This document shows positions 1-22,797 of a stretch of 64,000 nucleotides of DNA, piece by piece. Position numbers and translations under genes: made by a program. Below the pieces are notes generated by a model. That model saw only the letters and a list, made by a program, of their open reading frames with translations. It had not been told where the DNA came from and searched no databases. Source of the DNA: Vespula vulgaris (Eukaryota; Arthropoda; Insecta; Hymenoptera; Vespidae); the NCBI RefSeq assembly GCF_905475345.1, contig NC_066586.1, forward strand, positions 5,605,900 through 5,669,899, written 5' to 3'. Each line of letters begins with the position of its first letter. The stretch's first letter is position 1.

Positions 1-8720
<8,720 letters not shown>

Positions 8721-8789
8721 TTATAAATATGCATATACAAATAAAATAAATATATAATGATATAATATAGAATTGACAAAAAAGTTTCT

Positions 8790-8852
8790 AGGTGATGCAA
8801 AAGTTTTTAAATGATTTTAAATGTTGATTACCCCTTTTTGAGATTTTCCAGG
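8790..8852 (+). repeat. Dispersed repeat, copy 1 (63 bp)
   Basis: This block matches 19837-19899 on the same strand over about 63 bp without obvious gaps. It includes the shared core AAGTTTTTAAATGATTTTAA and a shared ending of the form GAGAT..TTT/CTTTAGG. Two copies 11 kb apart with point differences suggest an old interspersed repeat, perhaps the edge of a decayed transposon. I see no terminal inverted repeats or target-site duplication that would define its ends. Confidence 0.6.
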
Positions 8853-9575
8853 CTTATAGTTAAATTTGTAATTTTTCAATCAACAAAATTAATTTAAAAA
8901 AATATTTGGAAAAGAGTCACACGGAAAAGATATCTTTGGTCTAACCTGTATTAATTTAGTGATGTACACAAAGTATTATAAAGTGTTAATATAGTAGTAT
9001 GAATGATAAAATAGATATACATATAAATATATTCGCGTACACACATACGCAAACATATGTGAAAGCGTATCTCGGTCAAAGCAAAAAAAAAAAAAAGAAA
9101 ATAATCACTTATCGATATCGTCAGCCCTTTTTACATACTGCGTCGCATCTGTCGTTGAATATACATATATAGTAAAGCAGAGCTACGATTATTTATTGAA
9201 ATCGTTTTATAAACGAGAGTCTTATAGAAATTAATCGAGGGTAAAGAAAAAACGCACACACAAAGAAAACTGAGCACAATGTTTTTTCTTCTTTCACAAC
9301 TATTCTAATCTTTTATTAAATCGAACGATAGTTCCACTTTAACGATCTTTAGTATATAATATTAGATCGGATTAGTCAAAAGAAATTTGATCAAAGGAAA
9401 CATCTCTAACGTTATTCGATACAGAAAATTAAAGACCGTAAATTTCAATTAAGTAATTGTTAAAAACAAAAAGAAACGAAGCAAACGATAAAATTCAATG
9501 GAACATGAACGCGATGATTCTCTTTTTCATTCACGAATTCAAATTACGTCTCTATCTCATAGGATTTGTCAGATG

Positions 9576-9576
<1 letters not shown>

Positions 9577-9614
<38 letters not shown>

Positions 9615-9616
9615 AT
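9577..9616. repeat. (AAAT)n microsatellite
   Basis: About ten uninterrupted copies of the tetranucleotide AAAT. Confidence 0.95.
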
Positions 9617-10780
9617 AGAAGAAAAAAATGTATAAATTATAATTATATTTTTTAAACATGAATTGTACTTTTTAAATAATTTTTAATATTGTTAGAAACG
9701 ATCTTAGACTTTTTCATAGATGGACTTAATGCCGGAATAATTTAGGAGAATATGTAATGTAACTCGAGCATAGTAAGCTCTGGAGATACTTGTATAAATT
9801 CAATTAGAACGGTGGTCGTTAGATTTCATAATACGAGGAACGAGCAATAAAAGGAGAGAACAGCCTCGGGATCCCAATTACGCAATTGCATGCCGAATGC
9901 TCCTCCATTTTTGCAATTCTCTTTTTCTCTCTATCTTTCTTTCTTTATTTCTCTATTCTTTTCTTTCTTTCTCTTTCTTTCTTTCTCTCTGTCTCTTTGT
10001 GCCTATACAATTTTTCACAATTATCCGTTTTATTTGTATGAGAAAAAAAAATCTACTTCGATATACGTACATACCTACATAAATATATCTAAATAAATCA
10101 CATTAAATAAATCTGATATTTTCAATAAAAATTCTTCTTTTTAATTAAATTCTTTAAATTCTTTAAATGAAAATCAATAAAAACGTATAAATATTTTAGA
10201 TTCTTTTATTCACAGATATATATATATATACACATACATCCGTATGTAAATATCTGTCTATGAAATATCATCGTATGTTTTACACGATAAGGATTATCAG
10301 CGATTTTTAATATTAAGTTTCTAACTCATGATAAATCAGGTCAATCTTTTAGATATTCGACCGTTTAATTTCACGATTCTACGCAAAGCCTTTCTATTTA
10401 CGGAAACGAAAGATTCGTCGGGGAATCCTGTAAGTCAGCGAATATTGAAAGCTCTCCATTATCGAACAAAGTGCTATTGTTACGCGTATTGTTCATCGAT
10501 TCCGTTGCTTTTCTGGAATCGTTCCAACTCGTTGCTATTTCCTTGCGCGTAAACGAGAAATCATTCTATAGCTTTTTCTCACCTCCATGAATCGTTATCG
10601 TTACGTTTAACACCATAAACAAATAACCATTCAAGCTCGCATAATAATTATGAACCTTTGAATCCTTATAAATAGTTATTCTTATAAGTCTCGCAAAGTT
10701 GCCTTTTGTTTGAAAAGACCTTATGCAATCGTTCTAACAATAGGTATTAAATTTATCGATATTTTAGATTTTATTTCTTT

Positions 10781-10825
<45 letters not shown>

Positions 10826-12354
10826 TTCTTTTTTTCGTAGAGACGCATATTTTCCTCAATCAAGTCACGTTGAATTTCATCGTTTCTTTCATTTAGTTCA
10901 ATCGCTTCTCCGTAACAACCAATAGGAAATACCGTATTGTATTGGAACACGTGATTTAGATATAATATAAAAAGATCTTGTTTGTCGGATATGGATAGGC
11001 ATATTCGATATTTCTATTTAATACGATTTATTATTAGATATTAATCAGTCGGAAAAGAATATTTCAAGATTATTGTTTTTTTTTGTTTTTTAATTGTGTT
11101 TTTTTTAAATGCGTTTTAATTTTAATTTTTTTTTTTTAATTAATTCAATAAAAAGTGTTCTCTAAATTTGACGAATTAAAAATAAAATGACTGCCGTGAT
11201 CGTAGCAAGGATTAACAAAAAATTGTACGCAGATATAGATATAGATATGATTATATAGAATATTGGTGAATAGATTCATTTATTCCTTTATATCGTCAAT
11301 GAACATAATATAACTCGTTAGAGTTTCAAGTTTACGATATTATTGTACATTATCGAAAATAAATTATAATCCTTTACAATCAGAGAAATTACCATTTGTC
11401 CAAAATTTTCCGCGGTGTACGTTTGTATTCTCATAGTTTTTCGAAAAAGATAGACGATAAAAATCTAATTTTCCATTAACGATAGAACTTAAATGGAAAA
11501 AAAAAGAAAGAAAGAAATAATCATCGGACACCGAAATTAAAAGTTCGATAAAAGCTAGCTCTAGCTAGAAGCTATCGGCAAACCTTTCTAAAGTTTAATC
11601 AATTCCGAGTTAGTGAGGTTACATCGAATTTTACTCGTGATACGAATAGACAAATAAAATGTAACAATAAAGGAAAATAAGAAAAAGAAAATATCGAGGG
11701 AGGGAAAAAAGAAGCAAATGAAAATAAAATTAAAGAAGATACTGACCCAAGTCCACGTAAGGTGGATCTGGAACAAGGTTTATCGTTAATGACAACTCGC
11801 CGATTTTATAAATAGACGATGTTCGCAGTCTGGCGACGGACAAAAATATCGTTCTTCGGTCTCTCTCGTGTATATTATTAAAAAAAGCCAAACGACTTTG
11901 AAATTCGTCGTAATGGCAGTCGCTGTAAAAAGCCTCGAATAAGAGCTTCCGTTTATTCTTTCGGTCGACATACATAGTACATACGTACAATAAGTATATA
12001 CGTATGTATATATGTACATATATGCATGCATGCGTGAATAGATAGATACATACATATAGACATATGTATAAACCATCTTTTTCTCGTCTACTGTCAACAC
12101 GCACAAAAAGCATCGCGAAAAGATGTTCGGAAAAATATGTAACATTCAAGCTTACACAGCATTGGCAAGTAATGGGATTTACATGCTCGAAAACGAGAGT
12201 TTTCTCTTTCTATCCTATAGAAACTATAATTAACGCGTTCTATTTTGTTTTTCTTTTTTTCTTTCCTCATATTTTTAGTAACCGTAGTAAAATCGGGTTG
12301 CTATCTGTTTTTCGTTTGATATTTTTTTTTTTTCGTCATGTGACGAAATAAACT

Positions 12355-12356
<2 letters not shown>

Positions 12357-12391
<35 letters not shown>
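12357..12391. repeat. (GA)n microsatellite
   Basis: About 17 uninterrupted GA units. It is one of several GA/CT dinucleotide tracts in the left half of the window. Confidence 0.95.
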
Positions 12392-12394
<3 letters not shown>

Positions 12395-14640
12395 TGTAAA
12401 AAATATTCATCTTTCCACCTTCCTCGTTTTGCTCTTATCTTATTATCTAACACCGTGATCAAATGGAATTACGAGATGACGCTGTGATCTTTTTCTCGTT
12501 TACACTTAGATCGTTTAGAAAATTACGAAACAGTTTCGAAAGCAGTTCATTTAATTCGAAACTTCGTCAACGAGATAGTTAAGGTCAAAGGAGAAATAAA
12601 GTTAACGAACTGTCGGATTGCATCTAATAGCACCGATGAATAATGAACATCCTCATAAAAAAAATATTCGAATGCATGTCATACCTCGTAAAATTAAAAA
12701 AAAAAAAAGAAAGAAAGAAAGAAAGAAAGAGAAAGAGAAAGAAAATAAAAAACCTATCACATTTACATAGAATCGATGTAACAAGTAAACGTGTAAAGTG
12801 TAACGATGATAATGATAATAATTCATGGGTTGATGCGTTTTTCGTTCGAGACGTTTAACAATTCTCGTAAACTAATTACTAGAGGGTCATTCGTTTAAAT
12901 TAAAAAAAAAAAGCAAACGTGACCGTACGACCGAGGTGTGTAAATATATATATATGTATGTGTGTGTATATATACGTTAAATTCGCACAAAGTATAACAA
13001 CGTCGGCAAAAGACGTATGTCCGACATATAAGCGAGCTCTTCCACTCGTTAGAACGATCAAAACTGATAACGAAGCTGCACGTATTTTCGTCTCATTCTA
13101 CTCTCGTTTATTTAACACCGTATTCGTCATGTAGAAATACACGCAAATTATTCTTCCACGTGATACAAACTATTCGTAGAAAATAGATACATACGTTATC
13201 GTAACACGGAATATATACGTAGGTATGGAATAAACTCGAATCTATCGAACCCACCGCATTGATTTGTGGTAGCCACCTGTATCCGAAGAATATTTCATCG
13301 TGCAATTAAACGCCATATCTTGTTTCGCGCGTATTACGAACTTCGGTATATAAAATTGGTGGTGGATTCAGCCTAACGAAGAAAAAAAATAAAATAAAAT
13401 AAAACAAGTAACAAAATAAAGACGATTGAGAGAGTATGTGTATCTTTTATCGATCGTTCGAAAGTTTTTTACTTAAGAACTTGATGAAAAACTTTAATCG
13501 AGATTTAATTATTTGTACCGGACATCGTATTTCTTTTACGTCTAAACAAGTTCTCACCAAGAAACTTGACTAACTAACGTTCTCGAACAAGAAACTTCTT
13601 TTATGACTTTGCTTCCTCAAACAATTCATACGAATGTAATTCGAATATAATTGGTCAAATATTATACAATCTATTTGACTACGTAATCATTATTTTTACA
13701 AACAAAAGGAGTTACGTATACGATGATACATTTATCTATTGACAAGAGAGGGAGAGAGAGAGAGAGAGAAAGAGACAGAGAAAGAGAAAGAGAGAAAATG
13801 AAAGAGAAAATGAAAAGATAAAACCGAACGATTATCGACGTGTATAATTCTCATCGAAAACGAAATCCGTACGTCAATACAATACAAAGAAATGAGCGAA
13901 CGAGCTAGCTAGTGAACGACTGTCGAATAATCTCTCTCTCTCGCTCTCTCTCTATATATATATATACATATGCATTATCATGATTATCATCGACATCATT
14001 TCGTAGAAAGTAATCTCTCTATCAACGAAAAAAACTCGGACGAACGGCCTGCTCGTTTATACTTATACCTTTTCGATCAATCGATACATACACACTCGTT
14101 CAACCTTACTAGAGAAATGAAAATAAAGGAGAGAGAGAGAAGAGAAAAAGATAACGTAAGAGAAACAATTCGAGCGATAAATTGTCGGCGAAAATCCCTT
14201 GGTAAAATTGAACGATCAATTGCGGTCACTGATTTCTTCGAGGATACAGACCTTATCGAGAAAGTTGATCTCTCTGCTCAGTGGCTCCGGCACATCGTCC
14301 TTCGATCATTCGCAGGATCACACTTGTCACACCGAAAAAAAAACACCCGTCGATCTAGAAATACAACAGGCTAAACCAAAAAGAAAACAAACGAGAGAAA
14401 CCAAAAATAAAAATCCTACGACTTGTCACAGAGAAAAAGAGAAAATGATAAAGAACGACGATGTTATGGGGGTTTTTTCTTTTCTCTTTTTTTTTTTTAT
14501 ACGATAGAAGTAACAATGTTTAACAAATCTTCGTTTGATACAGGGGAAAAAAATGACAGAAAAAGAGATAGATAAATAGAGAGAAAGTTGGAGATAGTAA
14601 GAGAGAGAGAATGAGAAAGATAGAGAATAATCGTTTAAAC

Positions 14641-14830
14641 GTAGAGAGTTCGAATGCAAGTGAAATTCTCGGACGCATGCGATAGGTTCGCAGGCATTCG
14701 CGTAACTGATCGAGCCGAGGGGTTGTGATTCAGTCTATCCTGATGGCCCGGGCTCCCCTGGTAGTTCTGACTTGCGCCCCGCGCACTAACCAAGGCGCAA
14801 CATGTGGTAAGTCGAGGAAAACGAGTGCGC
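14641..14830. other. GC-rich island with an exon-like donor
   Basis: This is a sharp GC-rich block inside AT-rich flanks. On the plus strand it ends ACATGTG followed by the perfect donor gtaagtcgag at 14814, and a possible acceptor (gataggttcgcag) lies near 14690. One plus frame is open from a TGA stop near 14711 up to the donor and contains an ATG at about 14741. The minus strand is also open across the block. I recognise neither translation. It could be a 5' exon (coding or untranslated) of a gene I cannot name, an elk 5' UTR exon on the other strand, or a conserved promoter island. Confidence 0.35.
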
Positions 14831-16601
14831 GGGCGAATAGGCGAACGTGCATATAGATAGAGTAGGGTATATACGATCGAAAGCCTCTCTTTTATGTAAA
14901 AATCTGATCGTTGGATAGTAAGAGAAAAAGAGAGAGAGAGAGAAAAGAGAGAGAGAGAAAAAGAGAGAAAAAGAAGACGAGCACGCATTCACGCGTACAA
15001 ACGAAGAGTCACAAAGCGAAAAAATGTCGTCTTCGCCTATACGAAAGCAAAGCTTTTCGCGGAGCAAGGTCAAAACTCGAGATTAGGCTATGGCAGGTGT
15101 TCCACTCTATCCCTCAGCGTAACTTTGATTGATACGTATTTTTTTCTTTTTCTTCTTCTTCTTCTTCTTCTTCTTCTTTTCTTTTTTTCTTTTTTTTACT
15201 CTCGAACTACTGACAACTTATCGAGCTAACGAAGGTGCTCCTTCCTTCTTTATTATCTTCTTCTTTTCCAGACCTTATTAAATTAACTTTATAAGCTGAA
15301 TTTTCTTTACATGATCTAGAATTGCTTCGAGAACTTGCAAAGTTTCGAAAGAGCGAATAAGATTTATTCTTTTCTTCTGTCTTTTCTTTCTTTCTTTCTT
15401 TCTTTCTTTCCTTCTTTCTTTTGTTTTTTTCTTCTTTTTTCTTTTTTCTTTTTTCTTAGACGCTTCAGAATGTATAATATTAAAATATCTAACAAATTGC
15501 TAGGTACGGATCGTTCTGATTGTACTCGTTAAATCTCAGAGGGCAAAAAAATTGTGATGTTAGATATTAAAGAGAGACGATACTAGGGGAAGGGAAGAAA
15601 AATGGAGAAAGTGCGTGCTTTTGATCGGCCAATTCGCTTACACTTATTGGACCGTGAATTTTTGAAACTCTGATGAACTCTTCCTTTCTCTCCTTCTCTT
15701 TCTCGAAACACTGCTTTACGCCAGCTGACATTTCTTTCGTTAGCGAGTAAATGAACGCAAATAAATCCTTTTCTCACTTTTTTTTTTATTTTTCCCCCTT
15801 TCTTTTTTTCTTTTTTTTTTCTTTTGTTCCCCTCTTTTTTTTCGTTAAGCCTCGACCCCGTACATCAATTTGATTCTTTCTTTTTGAAAGAGTACTACAA
15901 AAGGGAGATATAATATATCTTGCGTAAGGTTGGTGCCGATCGATACGAACTCGACGATTCTATCGTGTTCTATATATACGACAATTTGAGATTTTTATCG
16001 CGATTTCGTGCTATTTAAAAATAATCCTATCGGCTTGTATCACTGAGATCGTTGTAACAATCGGTGTAACGTAATAATGATGTCCAATAATAAGTGAAAT
16101 TATATTATAACCATCGATTAGTATTTAATTCCTCGTTTCTTTTTTGCTTTTTTCATTTCTTTCTATTTTTCTTCTTTTTTCATTTTTTTTTTTTTTTTTT
16201 TTGCCGTAAAGAAGAATGAAAAAAACGTATCATTCGACGTTCATATGTCTTTCAATAGAATAACTTCGAAGCAACATTTTCATCTTCAATATTAAAAAAA
16301 AATATTCGTAAGATTTACATGACGCAACTAGACTCGATGTAACATTAACAGATCTATGCGAATAAACCAAATCCGGAATTAAAACAGAACGGTCATTTCG
16401 AAGTGTAGAATTTCCATGTGTCCTAGATTAAAACGTCGTTATATGTCTGTGGAAAATTCGACAAAGCGTAAACTTCGGCATATTGCAAAATGCCGTACCA
16501 TTTCGTATAGCCGATGAAATAATTTCGCACTTTTTAAATGACCACGAGAGAGACCCACTATTTTGCAATCACCTTCGTTAAAATTATGTTTCAATATCGA
16601 T

Positions 16602-16680
<79 letters not shown>
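16602..16680. repeat. (CT)n microsatellite
   Basis: A nearly uninterrupted CT run of about 35 units. It creates spurious Leu-Ser and Arg-Glu open frames on the two strands. Confidence 0.95.
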
Positions 16681-16683
<3 letters not shown>

Positions 16684-17514
16684 TCACGTACGCTTTATTA
16701 TTGGCACGAAGAGGAAACATTGTAGAAACGTTCACAGCTAAAAATAGATACAGGTATTTATAGGAACGAGAGAAATAAACTTCTCCGGGATCGAAATTAT
16801 CGCTCTATTATTCGATTTGAATTAGATTTATGAGGAAGTCTGGGTGAATCGTTTGAAAAGAAAAAAAAAATATATATATATATAAATATAATAATTCACA
16901 CATTTCTGAAAAAATAATTGCAATCAATTTTGTAGATCGTATCGTCGGCCAATTCTTCAGCTCTTCCCTTCGACAATTTTTTATTTATACTAATTGACGA
17001 GGATAAAACAAAATTTGAAAAAAATACTCGAATTCGTGGATATGCTCAAGATGCTTTGTTCGCAAAATCGCTTTACGTAGGTGGATCATTATAGAAAATA
17101 CCCCTTTTTTTCCTTTCTATCGTCTTTCCACGAAACAGAAGTTTTCTACGTTTTTAATATTCAACCCACGCTTGAAATAACCTTGACTGAAGATTCGTTG
17201 CGTCTTCGCCAAAATATAAATGTGCATAATAACGATATCCTAAAACGCGTTTCAATATTATTGCGACCAAAAAATTCGAAAGATACCTAATATATTCCAT
17301 TTTCATATTCATAGTGCAATAGTTGAAGACAAGAAAATTCAAGGATAAGTTGTTTATGTAACTTAACTTATATGAGAATATTTACGCATACGTAAGAAAG
17401 TTATGACTTTTGTAACAATACAATAAAAATGATTTATTATTTATTTAATACGTCATATAAAAACTAAAGAATGATTTTTTTATATCTATTTAAAACGTAA
17501 TATAGAACGAAAAT

Positions 17515-17588
17515 TATACCTATTCTCCGTATACCTATTCTCCGTATACCTATTCTCCGTATACCTATTCTCCGTATACCTATTCTCC
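17515..17588 (+). repeat. 15-bp minisatellite, five copies
   Basis: TATACCTATTCTCCG is repeated head to tail at 17515, 17530, 17545, 17560 and 17575. Copies are perfect except that the last is truncated. The lack of divergence implies recent expansion. Confidence 0.95.
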
Positions 17589-19836
17589 ACTTTTTAATAC
17601 GAATAGTACTCTAAAAGGACTTATAAAACGGTCTACTCAAAACTCCTACAATATTTTCGTATATTTGACAATAGAGAAAACAACGAGATTCGCAAGATGA
17701 ACGTGGTTTTTTTTATGAGACTTTCTGCGAACTCCTTCTCTTCCACCCACGTAAGAAAAATCAAGTCGATGTGTAGGTTGGACCTTTTTTGCGAAAAGGA
17801 GAAAAAAAAAAAAGAGAAAACAAAAAAAGCATAAAATATCCCAAAAAAAACTGAAATTTAGAAATACCGAAATGAATCTTGATATTCTTAAATATGTATT
17901 TCTCTCGTTCCCACGCACCGTATTATTTAATGGAATAAATAAGAATTTTGTTGTTGCGTCGATAACGATGCGTAGCTAGTAAACGTGAAAGAAATGCGAA
18001 TAATAAAAGAATAGCAAACGAAAGAACTTTCTTTTTTCTTTTTCTTTTTTACCCTTTTCTCCTTGACCCATTCAGCTGGTCACAAATGTAAGAGCCACCG
18101 TACTTGAAAAAAAATTATATGAAATATAATTTACAAGGGCCCTTCTCATAAGACGTTCTATCTGCACTCGAAATTTTATTTCTCAATGACAATCAAGGAA
18201 CGCCAAGTCAATCAAAAAAATATCAAAGACCGTATAAATGGCGTTGCGCTCAAATGAAGCAGGAACATTATGCTCGAACGAACGGAAGAATTTTTATCGT
18301 ACGATTCGTCCGTATTGAAAAAAAAAAAAGAAAGAAAAAAGAGAAAAAAAGAAAAAGTAAAGAAAAAAGTTAGAAAGAAAGAATAAGAAGAGGAGAGCAA
18401 AAAATAAAAAAAAATAATAATAATAAAAAAGCCAATTTGCTTGCTTAACGATCGAATTATCGTGTAACGAAAGGCGATCGTTTGGAAAATGAATCGAGAA
18501 AGTAAGCGATAGTAGAAGTTAAAAGACCACGTATTCTCCGTGATGTCCCGTCAAGAGTAAAATTTCCATTTTCTTTTTTCTTTCCCTTTCAAGCCGATAA
18601 TCATAAAAAAGGAAAAAGGAAAGAAATTATCTTTTGACTCATACAACGATAAAATAGAAAGGAAATAAAATAACGATACGAGAAGTAATTATTATAATAA
18701 AAGATCCAAGTATTACAATTCAAAAAAGATAATGGATACTATGTTCAAAAGTTTGTCACTGGAATCATCATTAACACTTTCAAAGATCAATAAAATTTTA
18801 GTGACATAATCATAGAATTTCCACATTTACAGTTAATAAATAATATTTAGCACTTGACCGCCTACGCGATTGCTTTATCATTCTATCCTATCGACCCTAT
18901 CACACCTTCCTATCACTCTTTCTCGTTTTCTGTATTTTACGCATCGGATTACTAAATGTGATCCCTTCTGCCAATAGAGAAGAAACATGTGATATGAAGT
19001 TACTTTAAGTAAGAAAGGATCAGCAGCCAGTCGTTTCCGTCAATTAGATCCACATTTCTTCCAGGGTCAAGAAGAAATTCTACACAGTAGTTTTATATAG
19101 ATTTCTCTACATTTTATTACCGTCATATATATATATAACAACGAGATGGAGAATATCGAATATCAAGGTACTTCGGACAAATATACACATACACATACAT
19201 ACAAAAGCTATACAATAAATATGTATATCGTTTGCATATACATACATATGCATATCGTTTCCAAAATGTACCTCGATTTATATACACGTCGCTTGTTCGA
19301 AAACTCGTACAAAACGACGATTATTTCTTTTCCCTTCGTTCTATCCTAACTCTCTCCTACTCTCCTCTCCTCTCCCGACTTCAGTCTAGAATTTTTCTCG
19401 AAAATATTCTTCGGTAAAACGATCACGTCCTCATCGTTTTATCGGCGCTCGTTGCGCGCTTGATCGTTTCGCGTTCGTGCGTGAAAACGTAAAGAACTTT
19501 TAGTTACGTTCACTCGCGTTATATCCAACGTTTATTTACTGCCGATCGAATTATATCGAATATCGATCTACTCCGATACTCTCTGGTTGGTACTACTACC
19601 ACCAACCTACTTCTGTGTATTTCGAATCATTGATGAAAATATACGTACCGAGTCGCACAAAACTTACATACGTAACTTTATCGCAACGTGCTTCTAAATT
19701 TGCTCTATTTTGAGGTATATCGTTTTTTTTTTTTTTTTTAATATATAAATAACGCCGATCGTTATTACCATAGTTATCAATAAAAAATAAATGAAAATTA
19801 AAGATCGTAACACAATCGTGTTGGCCAAAATTTCAC

Positions 19837-19899
19837 AGGTAACTCCAAAGTTTTTAAATGATTTTAAATATCAATTACTAGTTTTCGAGATACTTTAGG
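19837..19899 (+). repeat. Dispersed repeat, copy 2 (63 bp)
   Basis: Second copy of the block at 8790-8852, same orientation, with the same AAGTTTTTAAATGATTTTAA core. Confidence 0.6.
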
Positions 19900-20756
19900 A
19901 TTAATTTTTCTTCTAAAAATAAAACAAGTTCCTGGGCTTGTACTTTAACAATTTCAAATGAAATAGAAAACTTCATAATAAAATATTATATCTTATCTTA
20001 TATGTACATATATATGTACGTACATATATGATTCTTTGTCATTGACTCTTCGATCATATCCTAATCTCCAGAATTAATGCATGAACGTCGAAAACATGGC
20101 AAACATTGGCTTTTAATACGTCAATATGATATGGAAATACGTCAGCATTTGAAAACTGTGTATCGATTGAATTTCCTAGCTTTTTCGTATCACATACGAA
20201 CCCCATAATCGGTAGATACGGGCGCCACATTGTCCGACGCTCCACGACACGCGATCGAAAGCTTACACGATAGTACTGAGAAACGCATTACATCAATAAC
20301 TATTACACAATATATTGTGTAAAAGAACATGAAATGACTTGATAAAAACATATCGAGATAATTATTATTTATCACGAAACTCAATCATCAAAATGTTGTT
20401 CGATTTTTCTTCGGTCAGACGATTTATTGATTTTTGATTTATATAAATCATTGTGTTCACATGACTTTTATTAAAACACTTCATCTAATTTTGAAGTTAC
20501 ATATTTACATATACGTATACATTTTTATTTTTAACAAAAGATTAATTATTATAATAAGTCATATGTGAACGTTATTACATGTTAAGAAAATTTAGTATAG
20601 TATAATTATATTCGAGGTTTCACGTAACCTAATTTAGGTTTTTAAACGAGAAAGAAAAAAAATTAGATTATAGAGAGTTAAGTAAGTAGATTCTTTTGGC
20701 ATCATGTAACAACGATCTTTCAGTCACTTTGAATCTACTGTTTCAAGCAGATCCAA

Positions 20757-20985
20757 TAACACAATTGTTATCGGATCATTACAATACTTATAAAATTAGT
20801 ATTTTATTAATAAAAGAGTAATCACAATTAAAGTGAACAAGAATGTTAATAAAAATCCTGTTGTTATTAAGTGTTTGTTAATCATTATAATACTTCCTAT
20901 AAAGTTGGTATTTTTTTAATAAAAAAATAATCATAATTAGAGTGAACAAAAATGTTAATAAAAATCCTGTTGTTATCGAGTATTC
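20757..20985 (+). repeat. Two-copy tandem duplication, about 109-bp unit
   Basis: The segment ending GTGAACAAGAATGTTAATAA plus AAATCCTGTTGTTAT (anchor at 20833) is repeated at 20942 with a few substitutions. The preceding AATACTT..TATAAA-GTTGGTATTTT-type sequence is duplicated as well. Confidence 0.8.
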
Positions 20986-21729
20986 GTTGATCCATCATCG
21001 ATCATAAATCGAAAAATGAAAATTAATTAACAATTTTTAACTACACATAATTCCGTAAGGTTTTTTTAATCGGTTTAAAAATCTTTTTTATTTCCATGAA
21101 AGAAATGAAAGTGCAGATCAATGATATATTCGCCTGCATTGTTTGCGACTGCTTAGTTGATTGACGTGGATCATTGTGGATCAAAACGTTTAAACGATTC
21201 TCATCGAAGTCACACGTATGTACGTTCTCAGCGCGAGACATCCTTTATGTCAAAATTTTCCTCCCTAAAACGAGAAAATCATTTTCTTGCCGTACTATCG
21301 TCCATTACATCCCACACGTATACGCTAAAAGTGTCTCTAGCTACTTTTACTGCACTGACGCTTCGATTAAACTCAAACAAAAACATATGTCGTAAACGTT
21401 CTGTTTTTCCACTTGGCACTCCTCATAATCATATAATTGTAACTTAAAAAGAATAAAAAGAAAAGAAAAGACAAACAAGATAAATAAATAAATTTTTTTC
21501 AAACAAACTTTCGCTTGAAACGTTGAACGTTACGAAATTATGCAGCATACCATTATAAAGTCACAGGAGTGTAATTACGTTATATATAACGTTGCGAGAA
21601 AATAAAAAAAGAAGATAAGTTCTTGAATGAAAGTAATAGCAGCTAAAATCTTATTCGTACTTGTTTCTTTAAAACTTGAATGGAAAATTTCTTTTAATCA
21701 AGAAACGACTCACATAAATATTCTTGTAT

Positions 21730-22500
21730 TTTCAAGTAGCTTTAAAACCGAAATTAAAAGCTAAATGGAATAAAATGATAAAAAGTTAATGGCGTATTTT
21801 CGAATTTATATGTACGCGCGATTGAAGGAACAAATAATTTATTTTCATTCAATCCAATCGATTATCGAGGTGACAGTAAAGTGATGTATTTTTTATAAGA
21901 ATTTTGCACTAGGGATTTTAACCCCAGGATTGGCTATATCAGATTGGAAACATTAAGCCCCTAGCTTTCTAAAATAATTTTTATTTTAAGATAAAGATAA
22001 TTCGCCATATCCATTCACTATATTTTACTTATTTATGGAAAGTTTTTTATAGAATTGGCTTAATTAAACAAAATTTTATAGAAACTAAAAACTACGTTGA
22101 AATAAATTTATAGAAAGTCAACGCTGCTAACTTCTAGAATTTAAATGAATATACGACTGAACGAACAATTAATTTATTTTTATTCGTGCCAATCGATTAT
22201 CGAAGCGACAATAAAGTGATTTATTTTTCATAAGAATTTTCCCCCGAGGATATTAACCCCAGGAATGACTACATCAAATGAGGGACCTTAGGTACTTAAC
22301 TCTTTGAAATAATTTTTATTATTTGGAGAGAAACAACAATTCACAATTCGATTCAATTTTTTATAAAATGCACTAATATAACATAAAATTTTATAGAAAA
22401 TGATTAACCAAGAGAAATAAAATCGTAAAAAAGTTAACAGCCAACCTTATCGAATTTAAATGAGCATGCGATCGAATTAATTTAACTTAATTTCAATGAA
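21730..22500 (+). repeat. Degenerate tandem repeat, about 315-335-bp unit, 2-3 copies
   Basis: Anchors of the form (C/A)GAATTTAWATG lie at 21801, 22136 and 22451. The first two copies share CAATCGATTATCGA, AAAGTGAT, TAAGAATTTT, TTAACCCCAGGA and AATAATTTTTATT in the same order and spacing. The third copy is partial. Divergence is substantial, so the duplication is old. Confidence 0.8.
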
Positions 22501-22747
22501 CATGCAATGGATTAATTTATTCGAGCTTATTATTAAGAATAAAATACGTGTCGAGATATGTCGTTTGTTTCGATCGTTGTATTCTTTCTTTCAACTTTTT
22601 ACTTAGCGTATATTTCACAAGTAGTACGCGTTGAATGAAAACGTTGGTGCAGGTCAGTATCATAGTATCAAGAGAAGTACAAGAGGGTCGATGACTGTAT
22701 TCGCGTGCTAGTCTCTCGTGAAGGTAAAACGTGAAAGCAAAAGAGAG

Positions 22748-22751
<4 letters not shown>

Positions 22752-22793
<42 letters not shown>
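22752..22793. repeat. (GA)n microsatellite
   Basis: About 20 GA units next to a moderately GC-richer segment (22620-22720). Confidence 0.95.

Positions 22794-22797
<4 letters not shown>

Noticed and set aside
20625..20645. AACCTAATTTAGGTT, resembling inverted insect telomere (TTAGG) units
   Set aside because: Single unit on each side, with no array; likely chance.
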